A stretch of DNA of 64,000 nt from positions 10,894,358 through 10,958,357 of the forward strand of contig NZ_KK037166.1 in assembly GCF_000568255.1 (NCBI RefSeq). The letters are read 5' to 3'. This document shows positions 34,449-42,662 of the stretch, one piece after another. The first letter of the stretch is position 1, and each line of letters begins with the position of its first letter. The position numbers were made by a program, and so were the translations under genes. The notes under the pieces were generated by a model. It searched no databases and was not told where the DNA came from. It was given only the letters and a program-made list of their open reading frames with translations. Source of the stretch: Kutzneria sp. 744. Its GTDB lineage: Bacteria; Actinomycetota; Actinomycetes; Mycobacteriales; Pseudonocardiaceae.

Positions 34449-35213
34449 TTGACTACGTGCCCGGCCACAACTTGTTGGCGGACAAGGCGGTCGTCGTCAC
34501 GGCGGCGGCCGGCACCGGCATCGGGTCGGCGGTCGCGCAGCGGTGCCTCGAAGAGGGCGCCAGGTCCTGATCAGCGACTGGCACGAGCGCCGGCTCGGCG
34601 AGACGCTGGACAAGCTCGCCGCCGACCACGGCGACCGGGTGGCCGCGACACATGTGATGTCACGGACGAGGCCCAGGTCCAGGCCCTGATCGACACCGCG
34701 GTGAGCACCTTCGGCCGGCTCGACGTGATGATCAACAACGCCGGCCTCGGCGGCACGAAGTCCGTGCTCGACATGACCGACGACGAGTGGTCGCGGGTGC
34801 TCGACGTGACCCTCAACGGCACCTTCCGCTGCACCCGGGCCGCCCTGAGGACCATGGTCGACCAGGGCGGCGGCGCGATCGTCAACAACGCCTCGGTGAT
34901 CGGCTGGCGGTCCCAGGCCGGCCAGGCCCACTACGCCGCGGCCAAGGCCGGCGTCATGGCCCTCACCCGATGCGCCGCCGCCGACGTCGCCGCCCACGGC
35001 ATCCGCGTCAACGCCGTCGCGCCCAGCCTGGCGATGCATCCCTTCCTGGCCAAGGTGACCAGCGAGGAGCTGCTCACCGAGCTGACCGGACGGGAGGCCT
35101 TCGGCAGGGCGGCGCAGCCGTGGGAAGTGGCCAATGCCATGGTGTTCCTCGCCAGCGACTACGCCTCGTACCTGACGGGCGAGGTCCTGTCGGTCAGCAG
35201 CCAGCACCCCTGA
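34445..35213 (+). pseudogene. ipdF: IpdF-like short-chain dehydrogenase with two frameshifts
   Basis: The gene starts at ATG 34445 (DYVPGHNLLADKAVVVTAAAGTGIG, a Rossmann TGxxxGIG variant). After CLEEGAR near 34565 it shifts frame and continues as VLISDWHERRLGETLDKL to DRVAAT. It shifts again near 34651 and continues as CDVTDEAQVQALIDTAVSTFGRLDVMINNAG. The catalytic NNASVIGW and YAAAKAG Tyr/Lys motif follow, then the normal C-terminus. Each break corresponds to one missing base. IpdF reduces/oxidises the 5-hydroxyl of the HIP-CoA intermediate and lies between fadE30 and kstR2 in mycobacteria, as here. As written the gene gives only a 41-residue peptide. Confidence 0.82.
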
Positions 35214-35221
35214 GGAGAACC

Positions 35222-35821
35222 ATGAGCCGTCGAGCCGAGCTGCTCGCGCTGGCCGCGAGGATGTTCGCCGAGCGCGGCTTCCTCGCCACCACGGTGCGGG
35301 ACATCGCCGACGCCGCCGGCATCCTGTCCGGCAGCCTGTACCACCACTTCGACTCCAAGGAGTCGATGGTCGACGAGATCCTGCGCGGCTTCCTGGACGG
35401 CCTGTTCGGCAGCTACCGGGAGATCCTGGCCGCCGGCGAGCCGCCCCGGCAGGCGTTGGAAGCAGTTGTCGTCGCCTCGTTCGAGTGCATCGACCGCAGC
35501 CACGACGCCGTCGCGATCTACCAGCGGGAGGCCGCCTACCTCTCGCAGTTCGACCGGTTCGGCTACCTGACCGACCGCAACACCGAGTTCCGCAAGCTGT
35601 GGGTCGGGCTGCTGGAGCAGGGCATCCGGGACGGGGCGTTCCGCGACGACCTGGACGTGGAGCTGGTCTACCGCTTCATCCGCGACACGGTGTGGGTGGC
35701 CGTGCACTGGTACCACCCGGGCGGCGCGCTGACCGCGGACGCCGTGGCCCGGCAGTATCTGTCGATCGTGCTGGACGGCATAGCGCAAGGGAGGGCCGAT
35801 GGCCCAGGCGTACCTGGTTGA
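35222..35821 (+). CDS. kstR2: KstR2, TetR-family repressor of HIP catabolism
   Basis: 199-residue TetR regulator with strong family-specific segments: FAERGFLATTVRDIADAAGILSG, LYHHFDSKESMVDEIL, LDVELVYRFIRDTVWVAV and WYHPGGALTAD. These closely follow mycobacterial KstR2 as I remember it. KstR2 represses the C/D-ring regulon and is released by HIP-CoA made by FadD3. GAGGAGAACC precedes the ATG. It overlaps fadA6 by 23 bases. The operator at 33301 lies within the same cluster, so autoregulation is expected. Confidence 0.9.
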   Translation: MSRRAELLALAARMFAERGFLATTVRDIADAAGILSGSLYHHFDSKESMVDEILRGFLDGLFGSYREILAAGEPPRQALEAVVVASFECIDRSHDAVAIYQREAAYLSQFDRFGYLTDRNTEFRKLWVGLLEQGIRDGAFRDDLDVELVYRFIRDTVWVAVHWYHPGGALTADAVARQYLSIVLDGIAQGRADGPGVPG

Positions 35822-36953
35822 CGCGGTGCGGACGCCAGTCGGCAGGCGCGGTGGCGGGCTCAGCCACCTGCACCCGGCCGACCTGGGCGCCCGCGCCATC
35901 GAGGGACTGCTCGCGCGGGTGAACGTGGACCCGGGCGAGGTCGAGGACGTGATCTTCGGCTGCGTGGACACGGTCGGCGGGCAGGCCGGCGACGTGGCCC
36001 GCACGGCCTGGCTGGCCGCCGGGTTCCCGGAGGAGGTGCCGGGCGTGACCGTGGACCGGCAGTGCGGCTCCAGCCAGCAGGCGCTGCACTTCGCGGCCCA
36101 GGCGGTGCTCAGCGGGACGGCCGACCTGGTGGTGGCCGGCGGCGTGCAGAGCATGAGCCGGATCCCGATCGGCGCGGCGATGACCGTGGGCGAGCAGTTC
36201 GGCTTCCCGACGCCGTACGAGGGCTGCGACGGCTGGGCCCACCGCTACGGATCCGAGGAGGTCTCGCAGTTCCGGGCGGCCGACCTGATCGCCGAGCGGT
36301 GGGAGCTGAGTCGGGAGGAGATGGAGGAGTTCGCCTTCCGCAGCCACGCGCGGGCCATCGACGCCGTGGACAATGGTCATTTCGCCGGCGAGATCGTGCC
36401 CGTCGACGGGATGGAGGTCGACGAGGGCCCGCGCCGCGACACCAGCATGGAGAAAATGGCGTCGCTCAAGACGTTGCGGCCCGACGGCCGGGTCACGGCG
36501 GCCCTGGCCAGCCAGATCGCCGACGGGGCCAGCGCCGTCCTGGTCGCCTCCGAGGAAGCCGTGCGGACGCATCGCCTCAAGCCCCGCGCTCGCGTGCACC
36601 ACCTGTCCGCCCGCGGCGCCGACCCCATCTTCATGCTGACCGCCCCCATCCGGGCCACCAGGCACGCGCTGGCCAAGGCCGGCATGACGATCGACGACAT
36701 CGACCTGTTCGAGGTCAACGAGGCGTTCGCCAGTGTGGTCCTGGCCTGGGCCAAGGAGCTCAAGGTCGACCTCGACCGGGTCAACGTCAACGGCGGCGCC
36801 ATCGCGCTGGGCCACCCCATCGGCGCCACCGGCGCCAAGTTGACCGCCACCCTGTTGTCGTCGCTGGAGCGGACCGGCGGCCGGTTCGGGCTGCAGACCA
36901 TGTGCGAAGGCGGTGGCCAGGCCAACGTGACGATCATCGAACGGCTTGCCTAG
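35799..36953 (+). CDS. fadA6: FadA6-like acetyl-CoA acetyltransferase (thiolase)
   Basis: 384-residue thiolase. The nucleophilic Cys lies in VDRQCGSSQQALHFA (near residue 89). VNEAFASVVLAW and GGAIALGHPIGATGAK hold the catalytic His regions, and CEGGGQANVTIIE holds the second Cys. FadA6 performs the thiolytic cleavages of opened C/D-ring intermediates. It is last in the rightward operon. ATG 35799 lies inside the end of kstR2, indicating coupling. Confidence 0.88.
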   Translation: MAQAYLVDAVRTPVGRRGGGLSHLHPADLGARAIEGLLARVNVDPGEVEDVIFGCVDTVGGQAGDVARTAWLAAGFPEEVPGVTVDRQCGSSQQALHFAAQAVLSGTADLVVAGGVQSMSRIPIGAAMTVGEQFGFPTPYEGCDGWAHRYGSEEVSQFRAADLIAERWELSREEMEEFAFRSHARAIDAVDNGHFAGEIVPVDGMEVDEGPRRDTSMEKMASLKTLRPDGRVTAALASQIADGASAVLVASEEAVRTHRLKPRARVHHLSARGADPIFMLTAPIRATRHALAKAGMTIDDIDLFEVNEAFASVVLAWAKELKVDLDRVNVNGGAIALGHPIGATGAKLTATLLSSLERTGGRFGLQTMCEGGGQANVTIIERLA

Positions 36954-36970
36954 CGGTCTAGGTTGGGAGC

Positions 36971-37264
36971 GTGTCCGAGGAGCAGATCATCGCCTGCGCG
37001 TTGGGCGGGGACGAGCAGGCCGACCGCACCGAGCAGTGGCGGCGGCTGTTGACCACCGCCATCCGCAGCGAGCCCGTGCGCGAAGGCATCCGCTTCGTGC
37101 TGCCCGTGGAGATGTCCGGCCAGATCGCTACCCTGGCTGTCGCCGAGCAGCGCTGCTGCCCCTTCTTCGACTTCACGCTGAGACTGGCTGACGGCCGCCT
37201 GGCCTTCGAGGTCCGTGCCCCCGCGCAGGCCGCAACACTGGTCGCCGACCTCTTCGGCACCTAG
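36971..37264 (+). CDS. Small conserved protein with a Cys-Cys motif
   Basis: 97-residue protein starting at GTG 36971 after TTGGGAGC. It has a helical start and the segment AVAEQRCCPFFDFTLRLADG, with vicinal cysteines that could bind metal or be redox active. Similar CCxFF segments occur at the C-terminus of some metal-related MerR proteins and as stand-alone small proteins; no HTH is present here. Its stop shares bases with the stop of the convergent gene (CTAG). Function unknown. Confidence 0.65.
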   Translation: MSEEQIIACALGGDEQADRTEQWRRLLTTAIRSEPVREGIRFVLPVEMSGQIATLAVAEQRCCPFFDFTLRLADGRLAFEVRAPAQAATLVADLFGT

Positions 37265-37716
37265 ACCTTCGCCGCCGCCAGGAACTTGCGGATCCGCCCC
37301 AACTTCCGGTCGAAGTCGCGGTCACCGCGGCGCGTCGTGTGCGTGCCCGGGATGCGCAGTGACCGCCCCTGGCTTCGGACGGCGTGCACGTCCCACCACT
37401 GACCGCCGCGCACCCGATGGCTTCGCTTCTCGATCCGGGTGACGTCGGCCCACCCGATCTTCCGACGACTGAAGAAGGTGTGGAACTCCATGCCCGCCGC
37501 GGTCAGCAGCGTCCGGCCGTAGCAGCGGTTGACCATGTAGACGACCGTGGCCAACCACACCAGGCCGAACCCCACGAGCACCCACCAGCGATCCGGCCAC
37601 GTGCTGTCCGCCGTCGGCGCCCACCCCATGGCCGCGATGACCGCCGTCAGGAACCCGGTCCAGCACCAGCTCATGAGCTTGGCGTGGCGGTCGAGACCGA
37701 TCCACTCCTCGGACAC
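37261..37716 (-). CDS. Membrane protein with a bacterial PH-like domain
   Basis: 151-residue protein with two membrane segments (about residues 16-34 and 43-62). A cytoplasmic strand-rich domain of the bacterial PH type follows (TAAGMEFHTFFSRRKIGWADVTRIEKRSH). PH-like proteins of this kind are common in actinobacteria and have no known activity. It is convergent with the Cys-Cys protein and shows no operon partner. Confidence 0.7.
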   Translation of the reverse strand: MSEEWIGLDRHAKLMSWCWTGFLTAVIAAMGWAPTADSTWPDRWWVLVGFGLVWLATVVYMVNRCYGRTLLTAAGMEFHTFFSRRKIGWADVTRIEKRSHRVRGGQWWDVHAVRSQGRSLRIPGTHTTRRGDRDFDRKLGRIRKFLAAAKV

Positions 37717-37755
37717 GTCGGCGATGCTACGCCCGGATCTCCTGTCTCAGCACGG

Positions 37756-37785
37756 GTTTCGGTGTGACGCTGGGCGGGACTCGCG
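37756..37785. repeat. Partial copy of the 12.4-kb palindromic element
   Basis: GTTTCGGTGTG (37756-37766) and GCGGGACTCGCG (37774-37785) are also found together at 12400-12421, where the second block follows the first directly; here 7 extra bases separate them. This copy lies just past the stop of the convergent monooxygenase gene. It supports a dispersed intergenic repeat. Confidence 0.5.
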
Positions 37786-37789
37786 GGGG

Positions 37790-39130
37790 TCAGGGGGTGT
37801 CGAGGGCGAGGTGGTGGCGGAGGGTGGGGCCGGTGTAGTCGGTGCGGAAGACGCCGCGTTCCTGCAGCAGAGGCACGACCTGGTCGGCGAACTCGTCAAG
37901 GCCGCCCGGGGTGACGTGGGGGACCAGGATGAAGCCGTCGCTGGCGTCGTTCTGCACGAGGTGGTTGATCCGCTCGGCGACGGTGGCGGGGGAGCCGATG
38001 AAGTTCTGGCGCCCGGTGACCTCGATGACGAGGTCACGGATGGAGAGGTTCTTGGCCTCGGCCAGCTCACGCCACTGCCGCGCGGTGGCCAGGGGATCCC
38101 GGTACATGCGGTCGCTGGCCCGTCCCTTGGAGATGGTGTTCTCCCCGATGACGGGATCGAACGACGGCAGCGGCCCGTCGGGGTCGAACCCGCTCAGGTC
38201 GGCGTTCCACAGCTGCTCCAGGGACCTGATCGCGGTGGCCCCGCTGACCTGCTGGCGCCGCACGACATCGGCCCGCTCGTGGGCCTCGGCGTCGGTGTCG
38301 CCGAGCACGAAAGTGGCCGCCGGCAACACGATCAGCTGGTGGCCGGAGCGGCCGTACTTGGCCAGCCGGCCCTTCACGTCCGAGTAGAAGGCCTGCCCGG
38401 CCTCCAGGGTGCCGTGCCGGGTGAAGATGGCGTCGGCGGTGGCGGCGGCGAACTCCCGCCCCTCCTCGGAGTCACCGGCCTGGATGATCACCGGCCGGCC
38501 CTGCGGGCTGCGCGGCACGGGGAATTGGCCGGAGATGTCGAAGTGCGAGTCGTGGTGCTCGAAACGGCCGGCGCCGTCACGGATGAACTGCCCGGAAGCC
38601 TTGTCGGCCAGGACATCGTCGGCCCGCCACGAGTCGAACAGCTCCCACGCGGTCCGCATGAACGTCTCGGCCCGCGAGTACCGCTGGTCCTGCGGGAGGA
38701 AGCCGCCGCGCCGGAAGTTCTCGCCGGTGAAGGCGTCCCAGGAGGTGACGACGTTCCACGCCGCCCGCCCCTCGGACAGGTGGTCGAGGGACGCGAACTG
38801 CCGGGCCACCTCGAACGGCTCGTTGAACGTGGAGTTGATCGTGCCGGCCAACCCCAGCTTCGAGGTGACGGCGGCCAGCGCGGCCAGCACGGTGAACGTG
38901 TCGGGCCGGCCGACGACGTCCAGGTCGTAGATCACCCCGCCCTGCTCACGCAGCCGTAGGCCCTCGGCCAGGAAGAAGAAGTCGAACTTGGCCCGCTCGG
39001 CGGTCTGGGCCAGCTTCACGAACGAGCTGAACTCGATGTGGCTGCCGGCCTCGGGATCGCTCCACACGGTCGTGTTGTTCACGCCCGGGAAGTGCGCGGC
39101 GAGATGGATCTGCTTCAGCGGCTTGGTCAT
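37790..39130 (-). CDS. NtaA/DszA-type FMN-dependent monooxygenase
   Basis: 446-residue luciferase-like (LLM) flavin monooxygenase, the larger NtaA/SnaA/DszA/DmoA branch. Signature segments are the N-terminal IHLAAHFPGVNNTTVWSDPEAGSHIEF, AKFDFFFLAEGL, DLDVVGRPDTFTVLAALAAVT, NEPFEVARQFASLDHLSEGRAAWNVVTSWD and PVIIQAGDSEEGREFAA. Relatives attack chelators, sulfones and sulfonates using reduced flavin. It lies 11 bases downstream of a second LLM gene, so the two are co-transcribed. The flavin reductase and the substrate are not identified. Confidence 0.9.
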   Translation of the reverse strand: MTKPLKQIHLAAHFPGVNNTTVWSDPEAGSHIEFSSFVKLAQTAERAKFDFFFLAEGLRLREQGGVIYDLDVVGRPDTFTVLAALAAVTSKLGLAGTINSTFNEPFEVARQFASLDHLSEGRAAWNVVTSWDAFTGENFRRGGFLPQDQRYSRAETFMRTAWELFDSWRADDVLADKASGQFIRDGAGRFEHHDSHFDISGQFPVPRSPQGRPVIIQAGDSEEGREFAAATADAIFTRHGTLEAGQAFYSDVKGRLAKYGRSGHQLIVLPAATFVLGDTDAEAHERADVVRRQQVSGATAIRSLEQLWNADLSGFDPDGPLPSFDPVIGENTISKGRASDRMYRDPLATARQWRELAEAKNLSIRDLVIEVTGRQNFIGSPATVAERINHLVQNDASDGFILVPHVTPGGLDEFADQVVPLLQERGVFRTDYTGPTLRHHLALDTP

Positions 39131-39141
39131 CGCAATCCCCC

Positions 39142-40206
39142 TCAGACGACGTAGCGGTTGGCGGGCCGGCCCAGTCCCAGCAGCCCGCGCAGGGTGGAGG
39201 CCTCGTACGACGTGCGGAACGCTCCGCGCGACCGCAGTTCCGGCACCAAACCCCGGGTGATGCCGTGCAGGTCGTGTGGCAGCGAAGCCGGCCGCAGGCG
39301 GAAGCCGTCGAGTCCGGCGACGTGCCAGGCCAGCAGCAGCTCCGCCAGCTCCTCGGCCGTCCCGGCGAACACCAGGGCGTCGCTTTCCAGCAGCGCCAAC
39401 GAATCCAGCCGGGCCCGCCGATCGGCCGCGGTCCTCGACGTGGAATCGAGGAACACGACCAGATCCGCGAACACCTGCCGCCCGTGCTGCGCCTCGACCA
39501 AGGGCCCGATCTCGTCACGGGACTGAGGCGTCACATAGACGACGTCGACCGACGAGTCGGCAACACCGCTCAAAGCGGTCACCAGCGGCTGGCCCTGCGG
39601 CGGCCGTGGTGTGATGGACGGCCCGCGGACCGAGAAGAACCGGCCCTCGAAGTCGATGTAGTGCAGCTTCTCCCGGTCGACGAACCGCCCGGTCGCGACG
39701 TCGCGGATCTCGGCGTCGTCCTCCCAGCTGTCCCACAGCCGCCGCAGCACCTCGATGTAGTCCGCGGCCTCGCCGGCGGTGTCCTCGTCGACGGAACGCC
39801 GCCCGAAGTTGCGGTACTCAAGGGCGTCGGAAGAAACCGACACCTGAACACCGCCCCGACCGGTGCTCACGTAGTCCAGGGTCGCGATGGCCTTCGACAG
39901 GTGGAACGGCTCGGTGTGCGTCGCGACGATCTCCGGCACCAGCCCGATGCCCGAGGTCAGCGGCGCGACCCGGGCCGCGACCAGCACCGCGTCCAACCGG
40001 CCCCGCACACCGTCGGACGGCAGCGCCAGCGAGTCACGGAAGGTGACGAAGTCGAGCGTGGCGGCCTCGGCCTCGCGCACCAGGTCCAGCCAGTAGCCGG
40101 CCCCGAACACCTCGGCCGGACGCGTCTCCTCGGCACGCCAGGCGGCGGGGTGCCAGCCGACGCCGTCCAGCGCGACGGCCAGTCGCGGACCAGTTCCACG
40201 TGTCAT
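39142..40206 (-). CDS. LLM-class flavin-dependent oxidoreductase
   Basis: 354-residue luciferase-like oxidoreductase. It starts TRGTGPRLAVALDGVGWHPAAWR, has AATLDFVTFRDSLAL, LDAVLVAARVAPLTSGIGLVP and the flavin/substrate segment ATLDYVSTGRGGVQVSVSSD. The C-terminal part is partly degenerate relative to NtaA proteins. It is the first gene of a two-gene unit with the NtaA-type monooxygenase, a pairing often seen in organosulfur or xenobiotic loci. The intergenic space to the divergent VOC gene is 92 bases. Confidence 0.86.
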   Translation of the reverse strand: MTRGTGPRLAVALDGVGWHPAAWRAEETRPAEVFGAGYWLDLVREAEAATLDFVTFRDSLALPSDGVRGRLDAVLVAARVAPLTSGIGLVPEIVATHTEPFHLSKAIATLDYVSTGRGGVQVSVSSDALEYRNFGRRSVDEDTAGEAADYIEVLRRLWDSWEDDAEIRDVATGRFVDREKLHYIDFEGRFFSVRGPSITPRPPQGQPLVTALSGVADSSVDVVYVTPQSRDEIGPLVEAQHGRQVFADLVVFLDSTSRTAADRRARLDSLALLESDALVFAGTAEELAELLLAWHVAGLDGFRLRPASLPHDLHGITRGLVPELRSRGAFRTSYEASTLRGLLGLGRPANRYVV

Positions 40207-40298
40207 GTCAGCGATTGTGCGCCGGAGGACGCCCCGCCCGCTGGAGTGGCCACGCAGTGGGAAAATCCGGGGAAGCGGGAATAAGGCAGGATGTGATC

Positions 40299-40685
40299 AT
40301 GCCGCACATCGGATTGGTCGCCGTGCTCGTGCACGACTACGACGAGGCGATCGCCTTCTACACCGACGCCCTCGGCTTCGAGCTGCGCGAGGACACCGAC
40401 CAGGGCGCCAGCCGGCGCTGGGTCGTCGTGGCCCCGCCGGGCTCGACCGAGACGGCGATCCTGCTGGCCAAGGCCGACAAGCCGGCTCAGCAGGACCGCG
40501 TCGGCGACCAGACCGGCGGCCGGGTCGGCCTCCTGCTCAACACCGACGACTTCGCCCGTGACCACGCGCGCATGCTCGCCGCCGGTGTCGAGTTCGAGGA
40601 GGAACCGCGACACGAGCCCTACGGCTCGGTCGCGGTGTTCAAGGACCTCTACGGCAACCGCTGGGACCTCATCCAACCCGCCTAG
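40299..40685 (+). CDS. VOC (glyoxalase/dioxygenase fold) protein
   Basis: 128-residue single VOC protein with the two beta-alpha-beta-beta-beta units (IGLVAVLVHDYDEAIAFYTDALGFEL ... DHARMLAAGVEFEEEPRHEPYGSVAVFKDLYGNRWDLIQ). Potential metal ligands are His 3, the central Glu (near 53) and the terminal region Glu/Asp, as in many antibiotic-resistance and glyoxalase-like VOC members. AAGGCAGG lies 8 bases upstream of the chosen ATG. The stop shares bases with the convergent gene's stop (CTAG). Confidence 0.85.
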   Translation: MPHIGLVAVLVHDYDEAIAFYTDALGFELREDTDQGASRRWVVVAPPGSTETAILLAKADKPAQQDRVGDQTGGRVGLLLNTDDFARDHARMLAAGVEFEEEPRHEPYGSVAVFKDLYGNRWDLIQPA

Positions 40686-42472
40686 GGGTACTGCGTGAGC
40701 ATGCCCAGGTTGGTCGTGGAGTCCGACGGGCCGCCGGTGGTGTTCACGATGTGGGCGATCGTGCCCTGCCCGCCGCCCAGCGAGAACGTGATCATGCTGT
40801 GGAAGCGCACCCCCGGCGTGTGCGGGGCGGCGATGGCGCGGTCGGCCACGATGGTCCGGTCCACGGCGAAGATGCAGTAGCTGCCCAGACCCCACGCCTC
40901 GTGCCGGCGCACCCGGTCGCCGACCGCGTAGGCCGGGAAGCCCCGGTGCGGCCCGTCCATCCAGCCGGCCTGGTTGGGCGGGTCGTAGGGCATCTCGTTC
41001 TGGAAGAAGTAGGTGCGGCCGTTCTCGCCGTTCCACTGCACCTGCGTGCGCTGGTGGTGCTCGACGAACAGCCCGTAGGCCACCACGTCGTCGCCGTTCA
41101 CGACCAGGCCCTCGCCCACGGTGTTCTTGGTCCAGCCGACCCCGCTGCCGTGGTCGGCCCGCCACAGCCAGGTGTTGTCGATGATCACGTTGTTGCTGTT
41201 GACGACCACCGACTGCTTGGTCTTGCCCGGCAGCGTGCCGCCGATGCGCACGAACACGTCGTGCAGCGAGCTCGGGTTGCGGCTGTGGTCCCGCCGCGAG
41301 CCGGCCTGACCGACCCGGATCAGGGCCTCGGATTCGGTGATGCCGGCCTCGATCAGCAGCCCGGCCAGGTGCACGCCGTCCACGTCGGCGACGTCGATGG
41401 CGGTCGCGCCGTTGTCGGGGATCAGCGTGGCATAGCCGAGACCGAGGATCACCGTGTCCGGCCTGACGACCTTGAGCGACTCCGACAGGTGGTAGATGCC
41501 GGGCGTGATCAGCAGGTGCTTGCCCTGGGCCAGCGCGGCGTTCATGTCGGCGACGGTCACGCCGTCCTTGACGATCAGGAAGTCCGCGATCGGGATCGAG
41601 GTGCCGGCCGGCTTCTGCGCCTCCCAGCTGGTGGCCTGCGCGTCGTGCCGCACGTCCGGCACGAAGACCTGCCAGGCGCCCGCGGCATCCACGTACAGGA
41701 ACGGCTTCTCCCGGATGGCCGGGGACTTCGCGACCGAGGTCACCGGGGGCGCCGGGAAGGTGGTGGCCGGGGCGTTGGCCGTGCCGACGAACACGATGTT
41801 CCAGTTGGAGCCGACCCAGCTGCCCAGCACCGAGTTGCGGGTCACCCACTGCTGCTGGGTGCCGGAGTTGATCTGCCCGGTGAGCTGGCAGTCGGCGATG
41901 AAGCCGCCGCTCGACCAGCTGCCGTCGGACAGCTTCAGGTCGCCCAGCAGGTAGATCCGGCGGTAGAAGGTGGCCTGCGAGACCGCCCAGGTGTCCTGGC
42001 CGCTGCGCGGGACGATGTTCAGGTTCTCCGCGCCCCGCCAGAAGTTGGTCAGGGTGTTGTTGCCGTGGGCCTCGCCGAGCACCTGGCAGGAGCCGGTGAT
42101 GCCGGCCGCCGAGGGCTGCAGGCCGAGACCGGCGACATGGGTGTAGTAGCCCAGTTTGACGTCGATGCCGTAGCCGCCGGGCTTGAACAGCAGCGCATAC
42201 CGGCCGGAGCCGAACTCGGCGTGCTGCTGCTGGGCGTAGACCGCGTCGACCGTGGACTGGATCGTCGCGGCGGGCATGGAACCGTCGAACACGTGCACGT
42301 TGGGGCCGAAGTCCGGATCACCCGCTTTGGGCTGAGCCGGCGGGGGAGGCGCCGGGGCCTCGGCCGCCGCGGCGTTCGAGGCCAGCGCCATCACGGGCGC
42401 CGCCGCCAGTGCCGCGCCGAGGAAACCTCTGCGGGCCAAGCCTCGACCGGTCTTGCCGTCACTATCGGACAC
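40682..42472 (-). CDS. Tat-exported beta-helix (GH55-like) protein
   Basis: 596-residue secreted protein. The twin-arginine signal is GRGLARRGFLGAALAAAPV (about residues 9-27), followed by a proline-rich linker. The body is a long right-handed beta-helix with pectate-lyase-like N-terminal strands (MPAATIQSTVDAVYAQQQHAEFGSGRYALLFKPG). It continues with LLITPGIYHLSESLKVVRPDTVILGLG and many N/D/G-rich coils (SVVVNSNNVIIDNTWLWRAD). The architecture resembles actinobacterial GH55-like proteins, often labelled adenylyl cyclase or coagulation-factor proteins. Glycosidase activity is possible but not demonstrated by a known motif. GTG 42472 follows AGAGGACAG. Confidence 0.75.
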   Translation of the reverse strand: MSDSDGKTGRGLARRGFLGAALAAAPVMALASNAAAAEAPAPPPPAQPKAGDPDFGPNVHVFDGSMPAATIQSTVDAVYAQQQHAEFGSGRYALLFKPGGYGIDVKLGYYTHVAGLGLQPSAAGITGSCQVLGEAHGNNTLTNFWRGAENLNIVPRSGQDTWAVSQATFYRRIYLLGDLKLSDGSWSSGGFIADCQLTGQINSGTQQQWVTRNSVLGSWVGSNWNIVFVGTANAPATTFPAPPVTSVAKSPAIREKPFLYVDAAGAWQVFVPDVRHDAQATSWEAQKPAGTSIPIADFLIVKDGVTVADMNAALAQGKHLLITPGIYHLSESLKVVRPDTVILGLGYATLIPDNGATAIDVADVDGVHLAGLLIEAGITESEALIRVGQAGSRRDHSRNPSSLHDVFVRIGGTLPGKTKQSVVVNSNNVIIDNTWLWRADHGSGVGWTKNTVGEGLVVNGDDVVAYGLFVEHHQRTQVQWNGENGRTYFFQNEMPYDPPNQAGWMDGPHRGFPAYAVGDRVRRHEAWGLGSYCIFAVDRTIVADRAIAAPHTPGVRFHSMITFSLGGGQGTIAHIVNTTGGPSDSTTNLGMLTQYP

Positions 42473-42642
42473 AGGGCCTGTCCTCTCGTCAGGGCAAGGT
42501 CCTCCGCAACAGGGTCCTTCTGGCGCCCCCGGGGCGAAGTCCCTTCGAACCAGCCCCGACCGCCGCCCGACCGAGGCTTTGTTCGAGTCGCGATTTAACT
42601 CGTGAAAATATTCGGCCGTCAAGGTGCGGGGAACAAACGCGG

Positions 42643-42656
42643 TGTCCATATATCGT
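42643..42656 (+). promoter_or_regulatory. GTGTCCATATATCG element before the first TetR gene
   Basis: This 14-mer lies 6 bases upstream of the tetR start at 42663, over the expected ribosome-binding or promoter zone. The identical 14-mer recurs at 44093-44106, with three variants nearby, in the promoter region of the paralogous tetR and the SDR. Shared sites suggest a common operator. Confidence 0.6.
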
Positions 42657-42662
42657 GACGGC

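Noticed and set aside
37261..40685. Two convergent gene pairs whose stops share the sequence CTAG (37261-37264 and 40682-40685)
   Set aside because: A real detail, but CTAG is a simple way to overlap two TAG stops and two cases are not evidence of function.
42624..42662. Longer start for TetR paralogue A at 42624
   Set aside because: The extension would place the shared operator-like element inside the coding region, and its residues lack similarity to the paralogue.
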